DNA of 64,000 bases from Desulfallas sp. Bu1-1 (GCF_015594625.1 NZ_JADNRQ010000006.1:1-64000), one strand, 5' to 3'; shown: positions 9,297-18,332, counted from the first letter of the stretch. Numbers and translations are program-made. The notes: generated from the sequence alone by a model not told the origin.

Positions 9297-9964
9297 CAAG
9301 AGAGATAAACATCTAAGAGTTTGAAAAGGGCCACCGGATAATGCTTGTTTATTTGAGATTTTAAATAACCTGGGAGCTAACAAGACTCTGAGGTCCCCCA
9401 GTAGTGCTGACCTTATCCAGCATCCTTGCGCACTATTAGTACTAGCCTCTTTTTCGGTGTTACACGGCCGGCTGCTGCCCCCGGACCGAAAAAAGGGTGC
9501 AGCGTGGGGGTGAGCAGTATAAGTCAACAGCGGGGACGCATTCTTAAGAAAGCACTATCGTGCAAGGAGGGATAGTGTCTCCCCAAAACCAGCCTCGCGG
9601 CAAAAATTATCCTGGGGAATTTCAAAATCCTCCTATTTAAGCTTGTGGATATGCCGCTCGTGTGGACTTGTGGACAGGCGGAGGAGAATCTTCCCCTGCC
9701 GGGAGTTGTTAAAACGAAAAACTTTGTTTACAGGCGGTCCGTTGGTCTACCTCCCGCCTGTCCACAGGGTTCACACTCGCTTGGACAACGCTTCGCGTTA
9801 CCTACATACCCACAAGCTCGGCGGCGACGAAATCATTAATCATCATGACCAAAACCATTATTTAGTTTTCAAGGATCGATTTTAAAGGTTAAACACGCGT
9901 TCCAATTACATCTAACAACGCCTGAAGCATACTTCTGTTTACAAAAAGATGGCTAAACTGAACT
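9297..9964. other. Long non-coding gap with IS-like debris
   Basis: About 670 bp interrupt the operon after the ligase. No frame reads as a protein; the short open frames around 9640-9885 are in sequence dominated by an inverted repeat. The GGAGGG near 9565 has no credible gene behind it. The 3' part (from about 9965) becomes recognisable as a thiolase relic. The gap is probably scar tissue of a mobile-element insertion or deletion that also truncated the thiolase copy. Confidence 0.5.
9669..9766. repeat. 13-bp inverted repeat in the 9.3-10 kb gap
   Basis: TGTGGACAGGCGG (9669-9681) and CCGCCTGTCCACA (9754-9766) are perfect reverse complements about 72 bp apart; neighbouring bases extend the resemblance imperfectly (GAGG/CCTC). 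It could be the ends of a small non-autonomous element or a hairpin left by an IS. No transposase is associated with it. Confidence 0.5.
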
Positions 9965-10159
9965 GATGAGCATTTTATACTTGGCCTTACCATGGACAGG
10001 CTGGCAGTCCTGCTGCCTGGATTTGTACCGAAAATTAGCAAGGTAACCGCCATGGTCAGATTGCTTTATGCCATGAAAAAACGGGGAAAGACTTTGGGTC
10101 TGGCGACATTTTGCGGTAGTGGAGGTATATCAATGGCGGTCGCTTTGGAGATGATTTAA
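9965..10159 (+). pseudogene. Thiolase relic, internally deleted
   Basis: Reads in one frame as DEHFILGLTMDRLAVLLPGFVPKISKVTA joined directly to MVRLLYAMKKRGKTLGLATFCGSGG through to a TAA at 10157-10159. The two pieces match residues ~245-275 and ~382-416 of the intact thiolase at 6098-7348, so an in-frame internal deletion of roughly 100 codons plus loss of the 5' two-thirds has occurred. The active-site Cys motif has changed from LCGGGG to FCGSGG. It cannot be functional. Confidence 0.9.
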
Positions 10160-10209
10160 AAAATCCTTTTGAGCTTATATTAGAAATCAAATCTGAAAGG
10201 AGAAAAAAC

Positions 10210-10980
10210 ATGTTAACAAAACTGGACGGAAGAGTTGCACTGGTCACAGGTGGCGCTGACGGGATAGGCAAAGCCTCGGCTTTGAAGCTTGCTAAGAGCG
10301 GAGCTGATGTAGTAATCGCGGACAGAAACCGCGATGCAGCCATGAAGGTTGTGTCAGAGATAAAGGCTATGGGCAGGCGTGCTACCTTTCAAGAATGTGA
10401 CCTGTGGGTTTATGATTCCGTAAAAGAGATGGCTGACCGTGCTATCGCCGAGATGGGAAAGGTTGACATTCTTATAGCAAGCGGTGCCACCACCGTGAAG
10501 TACGCCAAGTTCTTTCATGAACTTGATCCCAATGACTATGTTGGCTGCCTAAACAGTCAGCAATGGGCACGGCTTTATATCATACGCGCATTGCTGGATC
10601 ATATGAAAGAGCAGAATTATGGAAAAATTGTCATCATTACCAGTGATGCGGGGAGAATTGCGACCCCGCGTGAATCCCTCATTGGGTCAGCTGCAGCAGG
10701 TTTGGTGCTAATGACCAAGACGTTGGCCAGTGAGTTTGCTCGTTGGCAAATTCGTGTGAACGCTCTCTGTCTAACTGTGATCCAAGGCTCTCCTGCTTTT
10801 GAGGCGGTTATGGCTACTGAGGCACGTCATGTATTTCAAAAAGCTCTTGAGCGTGCGCGACTGGGCCTTCCAACACCGGAAGATGTGGCAGAAGCAGCTC
10901 TGTTCATGGCCTCACCGGAATCTGATCGAATTACTGGTCAGATCCTGAGTATCAATGGCGGGCTATCATTCCCTGGATAA
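10210..10980 (+). CDS. SDR-family protein lacking the catalytic Tyr and Lys (putative pseudoenzyme subunit)
   Basis: 256 residues with a complete SDR Rossmann layout. The TGGADGIG dinucleotide loop (13-20) and Ser145 (TSDAG) are kept, but the positions of the catalytic YxxxK, 13 and 17 residues after the Ser, hold Ile158 and Ala162 (SLIGSAAAGL where family members have YxASKxGL). The NNAG motif is also lost (IASGAT near 89). The frame is intact, with AAAGGAG before ATG 10210, so loss is not gene decay. In toluene-degrading bacteria the BbsC subunit of BbsCD is such an inactive SDR paired with active BbsD (known for that family). The intact SDR at 15386-16153 in the same operon is a candidate partner (inference). 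Alternative: a fast-diverging enzyme with other chemistry. Confidence 0.85.
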   Translation: MLTKLDGRVALVTGGADGIGKASALKLAKSGADVVIADRNRDAAMKVVSEIKAMGRRATFQECDLWVYDSVKEMADRAIAEMGKVDILIASGATTVKYAKFFHELDPNDYVGCLNSQQWARLYIIRALLDHMKEQNYGKIVIITSDAGRIATPRESLIGSAAAGLVLMTKTLASEFARWQIRVNALCLTVIQGSPAFEAVMATEARHVFQKALERARLGLPTPEDVAEAALFMASPESDRITGQILSINGGLSFPG

Positions 10981-11079
10981 GCCATCTTTTAAAGGACAAT
11001 CACCAGGCCTTGACCGGTCGTATTCCGATTATGCTGTTATAAGCTAGTCAACCAACAAGTCAAGGGAGGCTATATAACT

Positions 11080-12228
11080 ATGAAGATTAAAGGATCAGCT
11101 GATGAAATACTGAATAATTTGGCTGAAATTACAGACCAACCATACGAGAAAGCTAAAGAGTGGAAAAAGCTCTCTGGATCAAAGGTTATTGGTTTATTTC
11201 CCATGCATTTCCCGGAGGAGTTAATTCACGCCGCTAGAATTTTACCCGTTTTACTTCAAGAGAGCGATGAACCGGTAACAGCCGGACATGCTTATTATTA
11301 TCCATTTTTTTGTGGTCTATCCCGCAGTGTAATAGATCAAGCCGCAAAGGGCTATTTAGACTTTTTGGACGGATTCATGGCGGGTGATTATTGTATTCAA
11401 GTCGTCGGGGCTGGTGAAGTTTTAGGGGTGCTTCTTCGGAAGGCAAATAGCATGTTTTTCCGGCTTCCTGTAGGTAATCAGTCTTGGACGCTAGCTGATA
11501 TTACCCAAGGCTTAAAGGAAATAAAACGAGATATCGAAACGTTTAGCGGTGAAGAGATTAGTGATGAAGCCATCCGTGAAAGTATACGTATCTATAACAT
11601 GAACCGGGGCCTCATCAGGAAGCTTTATGAAATAAAATCATTAAATCCATGGATCCTCAATTCAAGGGAAATAGTAACCATAATCAAATCAAGCATGGTT
11701 ATACCAAAGGATGAGCATAATACAATCTTAACGAGCCTTTTGCAGGTACTTCCCAATCGGAAGGTATCCCAGAAGGAAGGAGTGCGCGTCTTTGTTTCCG
11801 GCAGCCTGTGTGGAGCGCCCAAGTACGACATATTGTCGATGATTGAGCAATCCGGGGCGATTGTGGTGGGTGACGATCTTTTCCATGGATATAGATATGT
11901 AAGCACGGATATAAATGAGGAAATGGAACCGCTGGAGGCCATTGCCGCTCATTACCTGGAAAAGAACAAAGATGTACCTTGTCCGACTAGATGTGATCCC
12001 ACAACCGATTGGCCTCAATACCTTATCGACTCTATGAGAAAGCATGAGGCAGAAAAGCTCGTGATTTTAATGGCGAAGTATTGCGAACCTCATATGTTCT
12101 TTTATCCTGACATTAAGGAAGCATTGGAAAAGGCCGGAATCCCCCACCTTCTAATTGAAATGGAGCACGAAGTGGTTTCTCTCGAAGCCTTAAGGACCAG
12201 GATAGAAGCCTTTATTGAAATGAAGTAA
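11080..12228 (+). CDS. 2-hydroxyacyl-CoA dehydratase / benzoyl-CoA reductase family, small subunit (HadC/HgdB/BcrC type)
   Basis: 382 residues, the normal length for this subunit. Conserved landmarks: IGLFPMHFPEELIHAA (~37-52), FFCGLSRS with C78, GDYC with C105, KYCEPHMFFYP near 336 and the terminal TRIEAFIEM. Cysteines of this kind hold the [4Fe-4S] cluster of the subunit. With the large subunit (12286) and the activase (13672) it should form an oxygen-sensitive enzyme that accepts one electron per ATP-driven step and either removes water from a 2-hydroxyacyl-CoA or reduces an activated ring. The family does not reveal which. Starts ATG after GGGAGG at 11063. Confidence 0.88.
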   Translation: MKIKGSADEILNNLAEITDQPYEKAKEWKKLSGSKVIGLFPMHFPEELIHAARILPVLLQESDEPVTAGHAYYYPFFCGLSRSVIDQAAKGYLDFLDGFMAGDYCIQVVGAGEVLGVLLRKANSMFFRLPVGNQSWTLADITQGLKEIKRDIETFSGEEISDEAIRESIRIYNMNRGLIRKLYEIKSLNPWILNSREIVTIIKSSMVIPKDEHNTILTSLLQVLPNRKVSQKEGVRVFVSGSLCGAPKYDILSMIEQSGAIVVGDDLFHGYRYVSTDINEEMEPLEAIAAHYLEKNKDVPCPTRCDPTTDWPQYLIDSMRKHEAEKLVILMAKYCEPHMFFYPDIKEALEKAGIPHLLIEMEHEVVSLEALRTRIEAFIEMK

Positions 12229-12285
12229 TCCAAAGCGATGTCAAATAAGCTAAGCACATAGACTAAGAAAGAAGGGGTGACATAG

Positions 12286-13587
12286 ATGAGCGTACAGGAA
12301 ACCAAAAAGGCTAATAGGCTCAAGTCAGGAAAGATGGTTAACAAGTTAGTTAATGAGTATTGGCAAGACCTTATCCATGCGAAGGAGAACGGCAAACTGG
12401 TAGTTTATACAACGGGTTTACCTATAGGTCCGTTTATGGCGGCGCAGGATATGGCGTGGATTCACGGAGAAGGTTACGGAGCGCGTGTAGCGGCGCGGCA
12501 TGAGGAGAAGGAGCCGCAAATAATCGCTGAGCGGCGTGGATATAATCGTGAGCTTTGCTCATATGCCAGAACTCAGCTCGGATGTGTTATGTTCGCCGAA
12601 AGAGGCGTTCCCGATGACATGATTGTCGGGCCCATTGCAAGCGAAATACCAACGCCGGACGCCATTGTGACCTGTTATCCCGGTTGTTCCAGCGGGCCGC
12701 AGTGGGATTGGGCCATTGAACGTCTCTTTGGTAAAAAAATTCCCTGGTTCAATGTGGTAATTCCTTATCATTATGGACGCAACGGCTCCAGTTACATGAG
12801 CGGCCAAGAATTTGAAGAGGAAGTTGCCTATGTTAAGAGACAATTTGAGGATTTGATCCGGTTTTTAGAGGAGTTAAGTGGTCGTCCCTATAACTGGGAT
12901 AAATTTTGCGAGTTAATGGCTGTTACAAAGAAAGTAGGTAAATTGCGTATGGAAGCAATGGAGATGTGTAAGGCGAAACCGTCTCCCGCCAGCTTCTTTG
13001 ACTGGAGTATTTATATTGCACCGGTTAATTATTTAACGGCATGGCCGGGAACGGTGGAATGTCTGGAAGCAGTCAAGGCAGAGGTGCAAGAGAGAATCGA
13101 CAACAATGTTAGTGCCGTTCCGAATGAAAAGTATAGACTTTTTTGGGAAGGGATTATGAATTGGAATAAACTGGGTTGGATGGCTGACAAGTTTGCTAGT
13201 TTCGACGCATGTGTAGTAGCGGGCCGATATACCCATTTGGCATTCTGGCATGAGCCTGATGCTATTGATCCTGAAAATCCCTTGGAGGGAATAGCGATCA
13301 ATCACCTTGAGTGCCAACTTAACCTTGGTTACCCGATTACGGAGGAACGGATGATGAAATTATGCCGCGATTATTCCATCGACGGCGTCATCCTACATGG
13401 AGCGAGAACATGCAGATCCTTTGCACGGTCACATTATTTGTTGGCTGAATCCTTGAGTCGCAAGATGGATATCAGTTCAACCATGTTTGAAGGGGACATG
13501 GTCGACGAATCATTCTATCAGGATGAAATCGTCAACACACGAATCGAAGCGCTGCTTGAAAGCCTGGATGCCAAGAAAAACAGGTGA
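12286..13587 (+). CDS. 2-hydroxyacyl-CoA dehydratase / benzoyl-CoA reductase family, large subunit (HadB/BcrB type)
   Basis: 433 residues. RELCSYARTQLG (C91), CYPGCSSG (C130, C134), NEKYRLFWEGIMNW near 284 and GARTCRSF near 367, then a FEGDMVDESFYQDEIVNTRIEAL tail, follow the order seen in HadB and BcrB proteins; the tail with GDxxDxxxF resembles HadB slightly more. Pairs with the small subunit 57 bp upstream. Only one activase gene follows, as in HadI/HgdC systems, whereas classical class I benzoyl-CoA reductases have two different ATPase subunits; this favours a dehydratase but does not exclude a reductase. AAGAAGGGG precedes ATG 12286. Confidence 0.88.
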   Translation: MSVQETKKANRLKSGKMVNKLVNEYWQDLIHAKENGKLVVYTTGLPIGPFMAAQDMAWIHGEGYGARVAARHEEKEPQIIAERRGYNRELCSYARTQLGCVMFAERGVPDDMIVGPIASEIPTPDAIVTCYPGCSSGPQWDWAIERLFGKKIPWFNVVIPYHYGRNGSSYMSGQEFEEEVAYVKRQFEDLIRFLEELSGRPYNWDKFCELMAVTKKVGKLRMEAMEMCKAKPSPASFFDWSIYIAPVNYLTAWPGTVECLEAVKAEVQERIDNNVSAVPNEKYRLFWEGIMNWNKLGWMADKFASFDACVVAGRYTHLAFWHEPDAIDPENPLEGIAINHLECQLNLGYPITEERMMKLCRDYSIDGVILHGARTCRSFARSHYLLAESLSRKMDISSTMFEGDMVDESFYQDEIVNTRIEALLESLDAKKNR

Positions 13588-13671
13588 TGACAGTGCTGAT
13601 ACATGGCATCGGCCACTTGGGAGTGCCAATACCTTCTCAAGAACGTATACGACAATAAGGGAATGAGTTAG

Positions 13672-14559
13672 ATGATATCGAAAACGGCAAATTCCATCCC
13701 TGCTATTTCAAAAGTTGAACGTGCTGCCCTTTTTACATTGGGTATTGATAGCGGGTCTTTAACTGCCAAAGCAGTGATTATGGATGGGAACAGGCGGATT
13801 GTTTCGCATAGTGTCAAACAGCTGGAATTCGTCAGCGAGAAAGCAGTAAAGATTGCAATGGACAATGCTTTAGCAGCAGCAGGTTTGGAGCTTAGTGATA
13901 TGGCATACATAGTTAGTACCGGGTATGGACGCCGTAGATTTAGCTTTGCGAATAAGGCCATCACGGAAATAAGCTGCCATGCCAAGGGGGCTAACTATGT
14001 CTTCCCGGACGCCAGAACTGTGATCGACATCGGTGGTCAGGATAGTAAAGTTATCTCAGTTGACCCTTTGGGAAACGTCCAAAACTTTGCCATGAACGAT
14101 ACCTGTGCTGCCGGAACTGGGCAGTTTCTGGAAGTAATGGCAAGAGCACTGGGAGTAGGACTAGAAAAAATTGGCGAGCTGTCGCTGGAATCGCTGACTA
14201 AGCTCAAAATAAGCAGTATGTGTACTGTATTTGCTGAGTCAGAAGTCATATCTCTTGTTGCCCAAGGACACACAAAGGCGGATATTCTTGCTGCCATACA
14301 CGAGGCTATTGCCAGGAGAATCACAGGATTGGTGGGGCGTGTAGGCTTGCGCCAACCGGTGATCATGACAGGAGGAGTTGCTAAAAATATCGGAGTTGTC
14401 CGGGCTTTGGAAAAGGAATTAGGTGTTTCTATAACTGTCCCCGGTGAGCCCCAGATAGTGGGAGCTTTAGGAGCGGCGCTATTTGCTCTGGACTACGCTT
14501 TGGCAGCCAGCCAAAATCAAAACGTTGGGACAAAAGCACCGGGAACTGAAAATTGTTAG
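13672..14559 (+). CDS. ATP-dependent activase of the dehydratase/reductase (HadI/HgdC type)
   Basis: 295-residue ASKHA-fold ATPase that injects low-potential electrons into the partner enzyme. Visible: phosphate loop GIDSGSLTAKA (24-34), STGYGR (82-87), DIGGQDSK (119-126), C145 in NDTCAAGTG and C184 in SSMCTVFAE, the two Cys that bridge one [4Fe-4S] cluster between two identical subunits, and TGGVAKN. It carries about 20 extra N-terminal and 15 C-terminal residues relative to usual members (~260). Located 84 bp after the large subunit, in the same orientation. A homodimer is expected because no second ATPase gene is present. Confidence 0.92.
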   Translation: MISKTANSIPAISKVERAALFTLGIDSGSLTAKAVIMDGNRRIVSHSVKQLEFVSEKAVKIAMDNALAAAGLELSDMAYIVSTGYGRRRFSFANKAITEISCHAKGANYVFPDARTVIDIGGQDSKVISVDPLGNVQNFAMNDTCAAGTGQFLEVMARALGVGLEKIGELSLESLTKLKISSMCTVFAESEVISLVAQGHTKADILAAIHEAIARRITGLVGRVGLRQPVIMTGGVAKNIGVVRALEKELGVSITVPGEPQIVGALGAALFALDYALAASQNQNVGTKAPGTENC

Positions 14560-14582
14560 CTAAGAGTCAGAAAGGAGAAGTC

Positions 14583-15371
14583 ATGCAGTACGAAGCTATT
14601 CAATTCGAGCGCCGCGGTGCCGGCGCGTGGGTTATCTTAAACCGGCCTAGGGAGATGAACTCAATATCTGCACAAATGCTCGATGAGTTAGAAACTGTAC
14701 TGATTGAGTGCCAATCCGATAACAATATCTGCGCTGTTGTCCTGACCGGCAAAGGGTCTGCCTTCTGTGCAGGGGCGGACTTGAAGAACGTGATTTCTTC
14801 TCTCAAGAACCCTGCACCTGGAACTAGAGATTTTCTTGATCGCTTCAATGATGTTTTCGGGCTCCTGCGGAAGCTACCCAAGCCCGTAATCGCCGCTGTC
14901 AATGGCATAGCGTTGGCCGGCGGATTGGAACTTGTCATGTGCTGTGATCTTGTTTTTGCAGCCGAAAGCGCCAAACTCGGCGATGCCCACTCCAACTATG
15001 GGGTTTTTCCCGGTGCTGGTGGCGCAGCGATATTGCCGAGGAGGATAGGTCTAAACCGTGCCAAGTATCTCTTATTCAGTGGAGATTTTGTTTCAGCAGC
15101 TGAAATGGAAAGATATGGTTTGATAAACCGAGTTGTGCCGGATGCGGAACTTGCCGTGGAAGTGGAAAGCTTTGTTGAAAAGCTTGCGACAAAGAGTCCT
15201 TTAGTGCTGCGCCGGATGAAGGAAGTGGCAAACGCCTCTCTGGATCAGGCTCAGGAGGCGGCTTTGCGCCATGAGATATTAAATTTACGTCAGCACTGCC
15301 GTTCCTATGACCTTGAGGAAGGACTCAGAGCCTTCATTGAGAAACGTAAACCCGAGTTTAAGGGCTATTGA
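14583..15371 (+). CDS. Enoyl-CoA hydratase/isomerase family protein with altered second Glu
   Basis: 262 residues, crotonase fold. Oxyanion-hole segment AFCAGADLK (60-68) and NGIALAGGLELVM with E116 are present, but the position of the second hydratase Glu (in QPEILLG of typical hydratases) is His136 (GDAHSNYGVFPGAGG). It may therefore be an isomerase, a hydrolase or a hydratase of an unusual substrate. A TTG 30 nt upstream is open but AAAGGAG lies just before ATG 14583. The gene directly follows the activase (24 bp) and precedes the intact SDR by 14 bp, so these three are tightly coupled. Confidence 0.87.
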   Translation: MQYEAIQFERRGAGAWVILNRPREMNSISAQMLDELETVLIECQSDNNICAVVLTGKGSAFCAGADLKNVISSLKNPAPGTRDFLDRFNDVFGLLRKLPKPVIAAVNGIALAGGLELVMCCDLVFAAESAKLGDAHSNYGVFPGAGGAAILPRRIGLNRAKYLLFSGDFVSAAEMERYGLINRVVPDAELAVEVESFVEKLATKSPLVLRRMKEVANASLDQAQEAALRHEILNLRQHCRSYDLEEGLRAFIEKRKPEFKGY

Positions 15372-15385
15372 GAGGGTGAGCCAAA

Positions 15386-16153
15386 ATGCAAGTTAAGGAT
15401 AGAGTGTTCATTATCAGCGGCGGCGCCTCTGGCCTTGGTGAGGCATGTTCGCGATTGTTCGCGGAATCCGGTGCGAAAGTTGGGATATTAGACTTAAATG
15501 AGGAAAAAGGGGAGATGCTTGCAAAGGTGTTCGGTGCCTCTGCAGTTTTCTATAAAACTGATGTGAGCAACGAGAATTCAGTGCAGGCAGCGGTAGAAGC
15601 AGTTGTAAAAGCGTTCGGGGCAGTACATGTGGCCATAAACTGCGCCGGGCTAATTAATGCAGCAAAAGTCTACTCAAAGAAGGGTCTCTTTCCTATGGAC
15701 ATCTTTAACAAGGTAATCCAGGTAAACTTAATAGGTACCATGCACTTGATACGTTTCAGCGTTCAAGAAATGATGAAGAACGAACCGGACGAAAATGGTG
15801 AGAGGGGCGTTATTGTCAACACTTCTTCCGCTGCAGCCTTTAGTGGTCAGGTTGGGCAGGCGGCATACAGCGCATCCAAAGCCGGTGTGGTCGGCATGAC
15901 TCTTCCCATCGCTCGGGAGATTGGAGATTACGGCATGCGGATCGTTACGATTGCTCCTGGGCTTTTCGAGACACCGATGTCAGGCGGTATGCCGGAGTCT
16001 TTCAAGCAGGAGGTTATCGGGCATATCCCCTTCCCAAAACGGCTTGGTAGGCCGGTGGAGTTTGCGTGGATGGCGCGGCACATTGTGGAGAACCCCTATC
16101 TCAACGGTACGACAATTATGCTGGACGGGGCAGCGCAGCTGCCTGCTAAGTGA
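15386..16153 (+). CDS. SDR, 3-hydroxyacyl-CoA dehydrogenase type (HSD10/BbsD-like)
   Basis: 255 residues. Full SDR apparatus: SGGASGLG (11-18), Asp36 in ILDLN favouring NAD, NCAG (85-88), Ser148, Tyr161 and Lys165 (AAYSASKAG). The block GERGVIVNTSSAAAFSGQVGQAAYSASKAG is typical of type-2 3-hydroxyacyl-CoA dehydrogenases, which oxidise 2-methyl or ring-substituted 3-hydroxyacyl-CoA. Could act alone or with the active-site-deficient SDR at 10210 as in BbsCD. Overlap-free spacing of 14 bp after the crotonase gene. Confidence 0.88.
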   Translation: MQVKDRVFIISGGASGLGEACSRLFAESGAKVGILDLNEEKGEMLAKVFGASAVFYKTDVSNENSVQAAVEAVVKAFGAVHVAINCAGLINAAKVYSKKGLFPMDIFNKVIQVNLIGTMHLIRFSVQEMMKNEPDENGERGVIVNTSSAAAFSGQVGQAAYSASKAGVVGMTLPIAREIGDYGMRIVTIAPGLFETPMSGGMPESFKQEVIGHIPFPKRLGRPVEFAWMARHIVENPYLNGTTIMLDGAAQLPAK

Positions 16154-16221
16154 GGTAGTGCCGATAGTATGGTGTTTTCTTTGACGCTATTGCAAATTTG
16201 TTAAACAGGGGATTGTAAAGT

Positions 16222-18276
16222 ATGCATAAGCTTTTTTATCCGGAAAGCGTTGTGGTTTATGGAGTTTCCAATAGTCCAACGAATTTGGGGAGAACAATTA
16301 TACAAAATCTCGAACATTTTAAGTTCAAAGGTCATATCCATGCTGTTGGTTCGGAAAGCGGCGATTTGAACGGGCGAAAAATTTTCCCCGGACTTGAAGA
16401 GATCGAGGGGATTCCGGATTTGGCCGTAATTTTGATTCCAGCCCGCAGCGTTCCCGAAGCCCTGGAGGCTTGCGGGGAAAAGGGTATCCGTTATGCCATA
16501 ATCGAATCTGGCGGCTTTAATGAATTTGGAGGTCAAGGCTTAGCGTTACAGCAACAGGTTATGGATATCGCACGTAAATGGGGTATTCGCTTCGTCGGTC
16601 CAAACTGCATCGGAATTATCAATATGGAGAACAGCCTTGCGCTACCATTTTCTCTTCTTGATGCATCTATTTTTAAAAAAGGATCCATTTCCATAGTCTC
16701 TCAGAGCGGCGGTTTTGTCGTAGACGCTTTGCACCTGCTGTTATCAGAAAAGATTGGGGTCAATAAGGTTATCAGCATGGGAAATAAGCTGGACTTTAAT
16801 GAAAATGATTATCTGGAGTTTCTGTTGTCGGATCCAGGCACCAAGATCATAGTGCTTTATTTGGAAAACATCAGCGACGGCAGGCGCTTGATGAGCCTGG
16901 CCGGGAAGACGGGCAAGCCTATAATTGTTCTAAAAGCGAATATAGGGGCAGAGAGTCATCAGGCTGCACAATTTCATACTGCGGCACTGGCTGGCGATGA
17001 TGCGGTTGCCGATGCCGCCCTGAAGCAAGCTTGCATGCACAGGGTTCAAAACATGCAGGAGATGCTGGATTTCGCAAAAATATTTTCCCTGCCCCTGTTA
17101 AAGGGGCCGAATCTGGCCATTATATCCCGTTCAGGCGGCTATGCCGTCATGCTGGCCGATGCCGTGCATCGATACGGTTTCAGACTGGCAAAAATGTCTG
17201 ACGTCTTTTTCGATATGGTCGGTGCGGAGGCCAGGGCCGGGGTCATTCGCATGACCAATCCTTTGGATCTGGGAGATGTTTTCAATGTCGACTTTTATCT
17301 CCGGCTTGTGGAAAGGGCACTCCAGGAAGAGACTGTAGACGGTCTTGTTTTTAATCACGCTATCATATTTGACACAGATGTTGAACCCACCCACCGCCTT
17401 ATCTCTTCATCAATGGAATTAGCCGTAAAATACGGAAAGCCCGTTGTTTTCCGGATGTTGCCGATAGATGAATGGCTGATGCATGGTCCCATTTTTTCCG
17501 AGGCGGATTACGCCTTGAAAGCCTTGTCAAAGTCATTGACCCACTATAATAAGCTGCAAGAAAGGGATAGATCTAATAAGCCGGGCTTAATAACGCCTCC
17601 TATTAGTTCTGATCAAATAGTCATTCGAAATTCCGCCGATGTTTTAGATGTATTACGGGCATATGGGTTATCCGTTGCGGATTATGAGCTGGTTAATGAT
17701 TTAAGCGAGTGTCTCAGGGCGGCAGAAAAGATCGGTTATCCGGTTGCTTTAAAGACCGCTTCAAAAGATATTATTCACAAGACAGAAGCCGGTGGAGTGA
17801 GATTAAATATAGAAAATCCCGAAGAACTGGAAAGGGCATTTCTGGCGATGCATTCCGCTACCAGGAAGCACCGAAACAAAGAGGATGGGGGGTTCCTTGT
17901 ACAAAAGATGGCCCCTGCCGGGTTGGAAGTGTTCATTGGTGGAAAGCAAGATCCCGAATTTGGTCCAGTGATCCTATTCGGCCTGGGCGGAATCTTTCTT
18001 GAAGTGCTTAAAGATATTTCCATGAGGATTGCACCGATTGATGAAAGGGTCGCAAGTGAAATGATCGAGGAGATCAAGGGGCATTTGCTTTTGAAGGGTT
18101 TTCGGGGTAGGCAGGAGGCGGATGTGTCTTTCCTGATCAAGTGCCTCATAAGAATATCGCAGCTGTTGACGGATCATTCCGAGATTAAGAACCTGGATCT
18201 GAACCCGCTCATAGTTTTGGAGAAAGGCCGCGGTGGTATGATTGTGGATGCTAAGATGGAAATTGCTTTATCATAA
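16222..18276 (+). CDS. ADP-forming acyl-CoA synthetase (acetate-CoA ligase type), single chain
   Basis: 684 residues combining the alpha part (CoA-binding Rossmann domain with YGVSNSPTNLG, two succinyl-CoA-ligase-like domains) and the beta part (ATP-grasp domain from ~480 with GYPVALKTASKDIIHKTEAGGVRLN). The phosphorylated His is expected at H252 (FHTAALAG, family SHTGALAG). Such enzymes interconvert acyl-CoA + ADP + Pi with acid + ATP + CoA, so the operon can recover ATP from a product thioester or, in reverse, activate a substrate. The two residues either side of the His are unusual (F and A), as sometimes seen for non-acetate members. Confidence 0.9.
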   Translation: MHKLFYPESVVVYGVSNSPTNLGRTIIQNLEHFKFKGHIHAVGSESGDLNGRKIFPGLEEIEGIPDLAVILIPARSVPEALEACGEKGIRYAIIESGGFNEFGGQGLALQQQVMDIARKWGIRFVGPNCIGIINMENSLALPFSLLDASIFKKGSISIVSQSGGFVVDALHLLLSEKIGVNKVISMGNKLDFNENDYLEFLLSDPGTKIIVLYLENISDGRRLMSLAGKTGKPIIVLKANIGAESHQAAQFHTAALAGDDAVADAALKQACMHRVQNMQEMLDFAKIFSLPLLKGPNLAIISRSGGYAVMLADAVHRYGFRLAKMSDVFFDMVGAEARAGVIRMTNPLDLGDVFNVDFYLRLVERALQEETVDGLVFNHAIIFDTDVEPTHRLISSSMELAVKYGKPVVFRMLPIDEWLMHGPIFSEADYALKALSKSLTHYNKLQERDRSNKPGLITPPISSDQIVIRNSADVLDVLRAYGLSVADYELVNDLSECLRAAEKIGYPVALKTASKDIIHKTEAGGVRLNIENPEELERAFLAMHSATRKHRNKEDGGFLVQKMAPAGLEVFIGGKQDPEFGPVILFGLGGIFLEVLKDISMRIAPIDERVASEMIEEIKGHLLLKGFRGRQEADVSFLIKCLIRISQLLTDHSEIKNLDLNPLIVLEKGRGGMIVDAKMEIALS

Positions 18277-18332
18277 AAAACTTACACGCAACCATTCGCT
18301 TTAATGGTGTAAATTCAAGAAAGGAGAAAAAA

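Noticed and set aside
9643-9885. Two overlapping frames of 64-80 codons
   Set aside because: They lie over the inverted-repeat scar and have no protein-like composition or start signal.
18282-18312. Hairpin between the ADP-forming ligase and the AMACR-like gene taken as a terminator
   Set aside because: Short imperfect stems (TTACA/TGTAA and CCATT/AATGG) without a T tract; the next gene follows closely, so it is not called.
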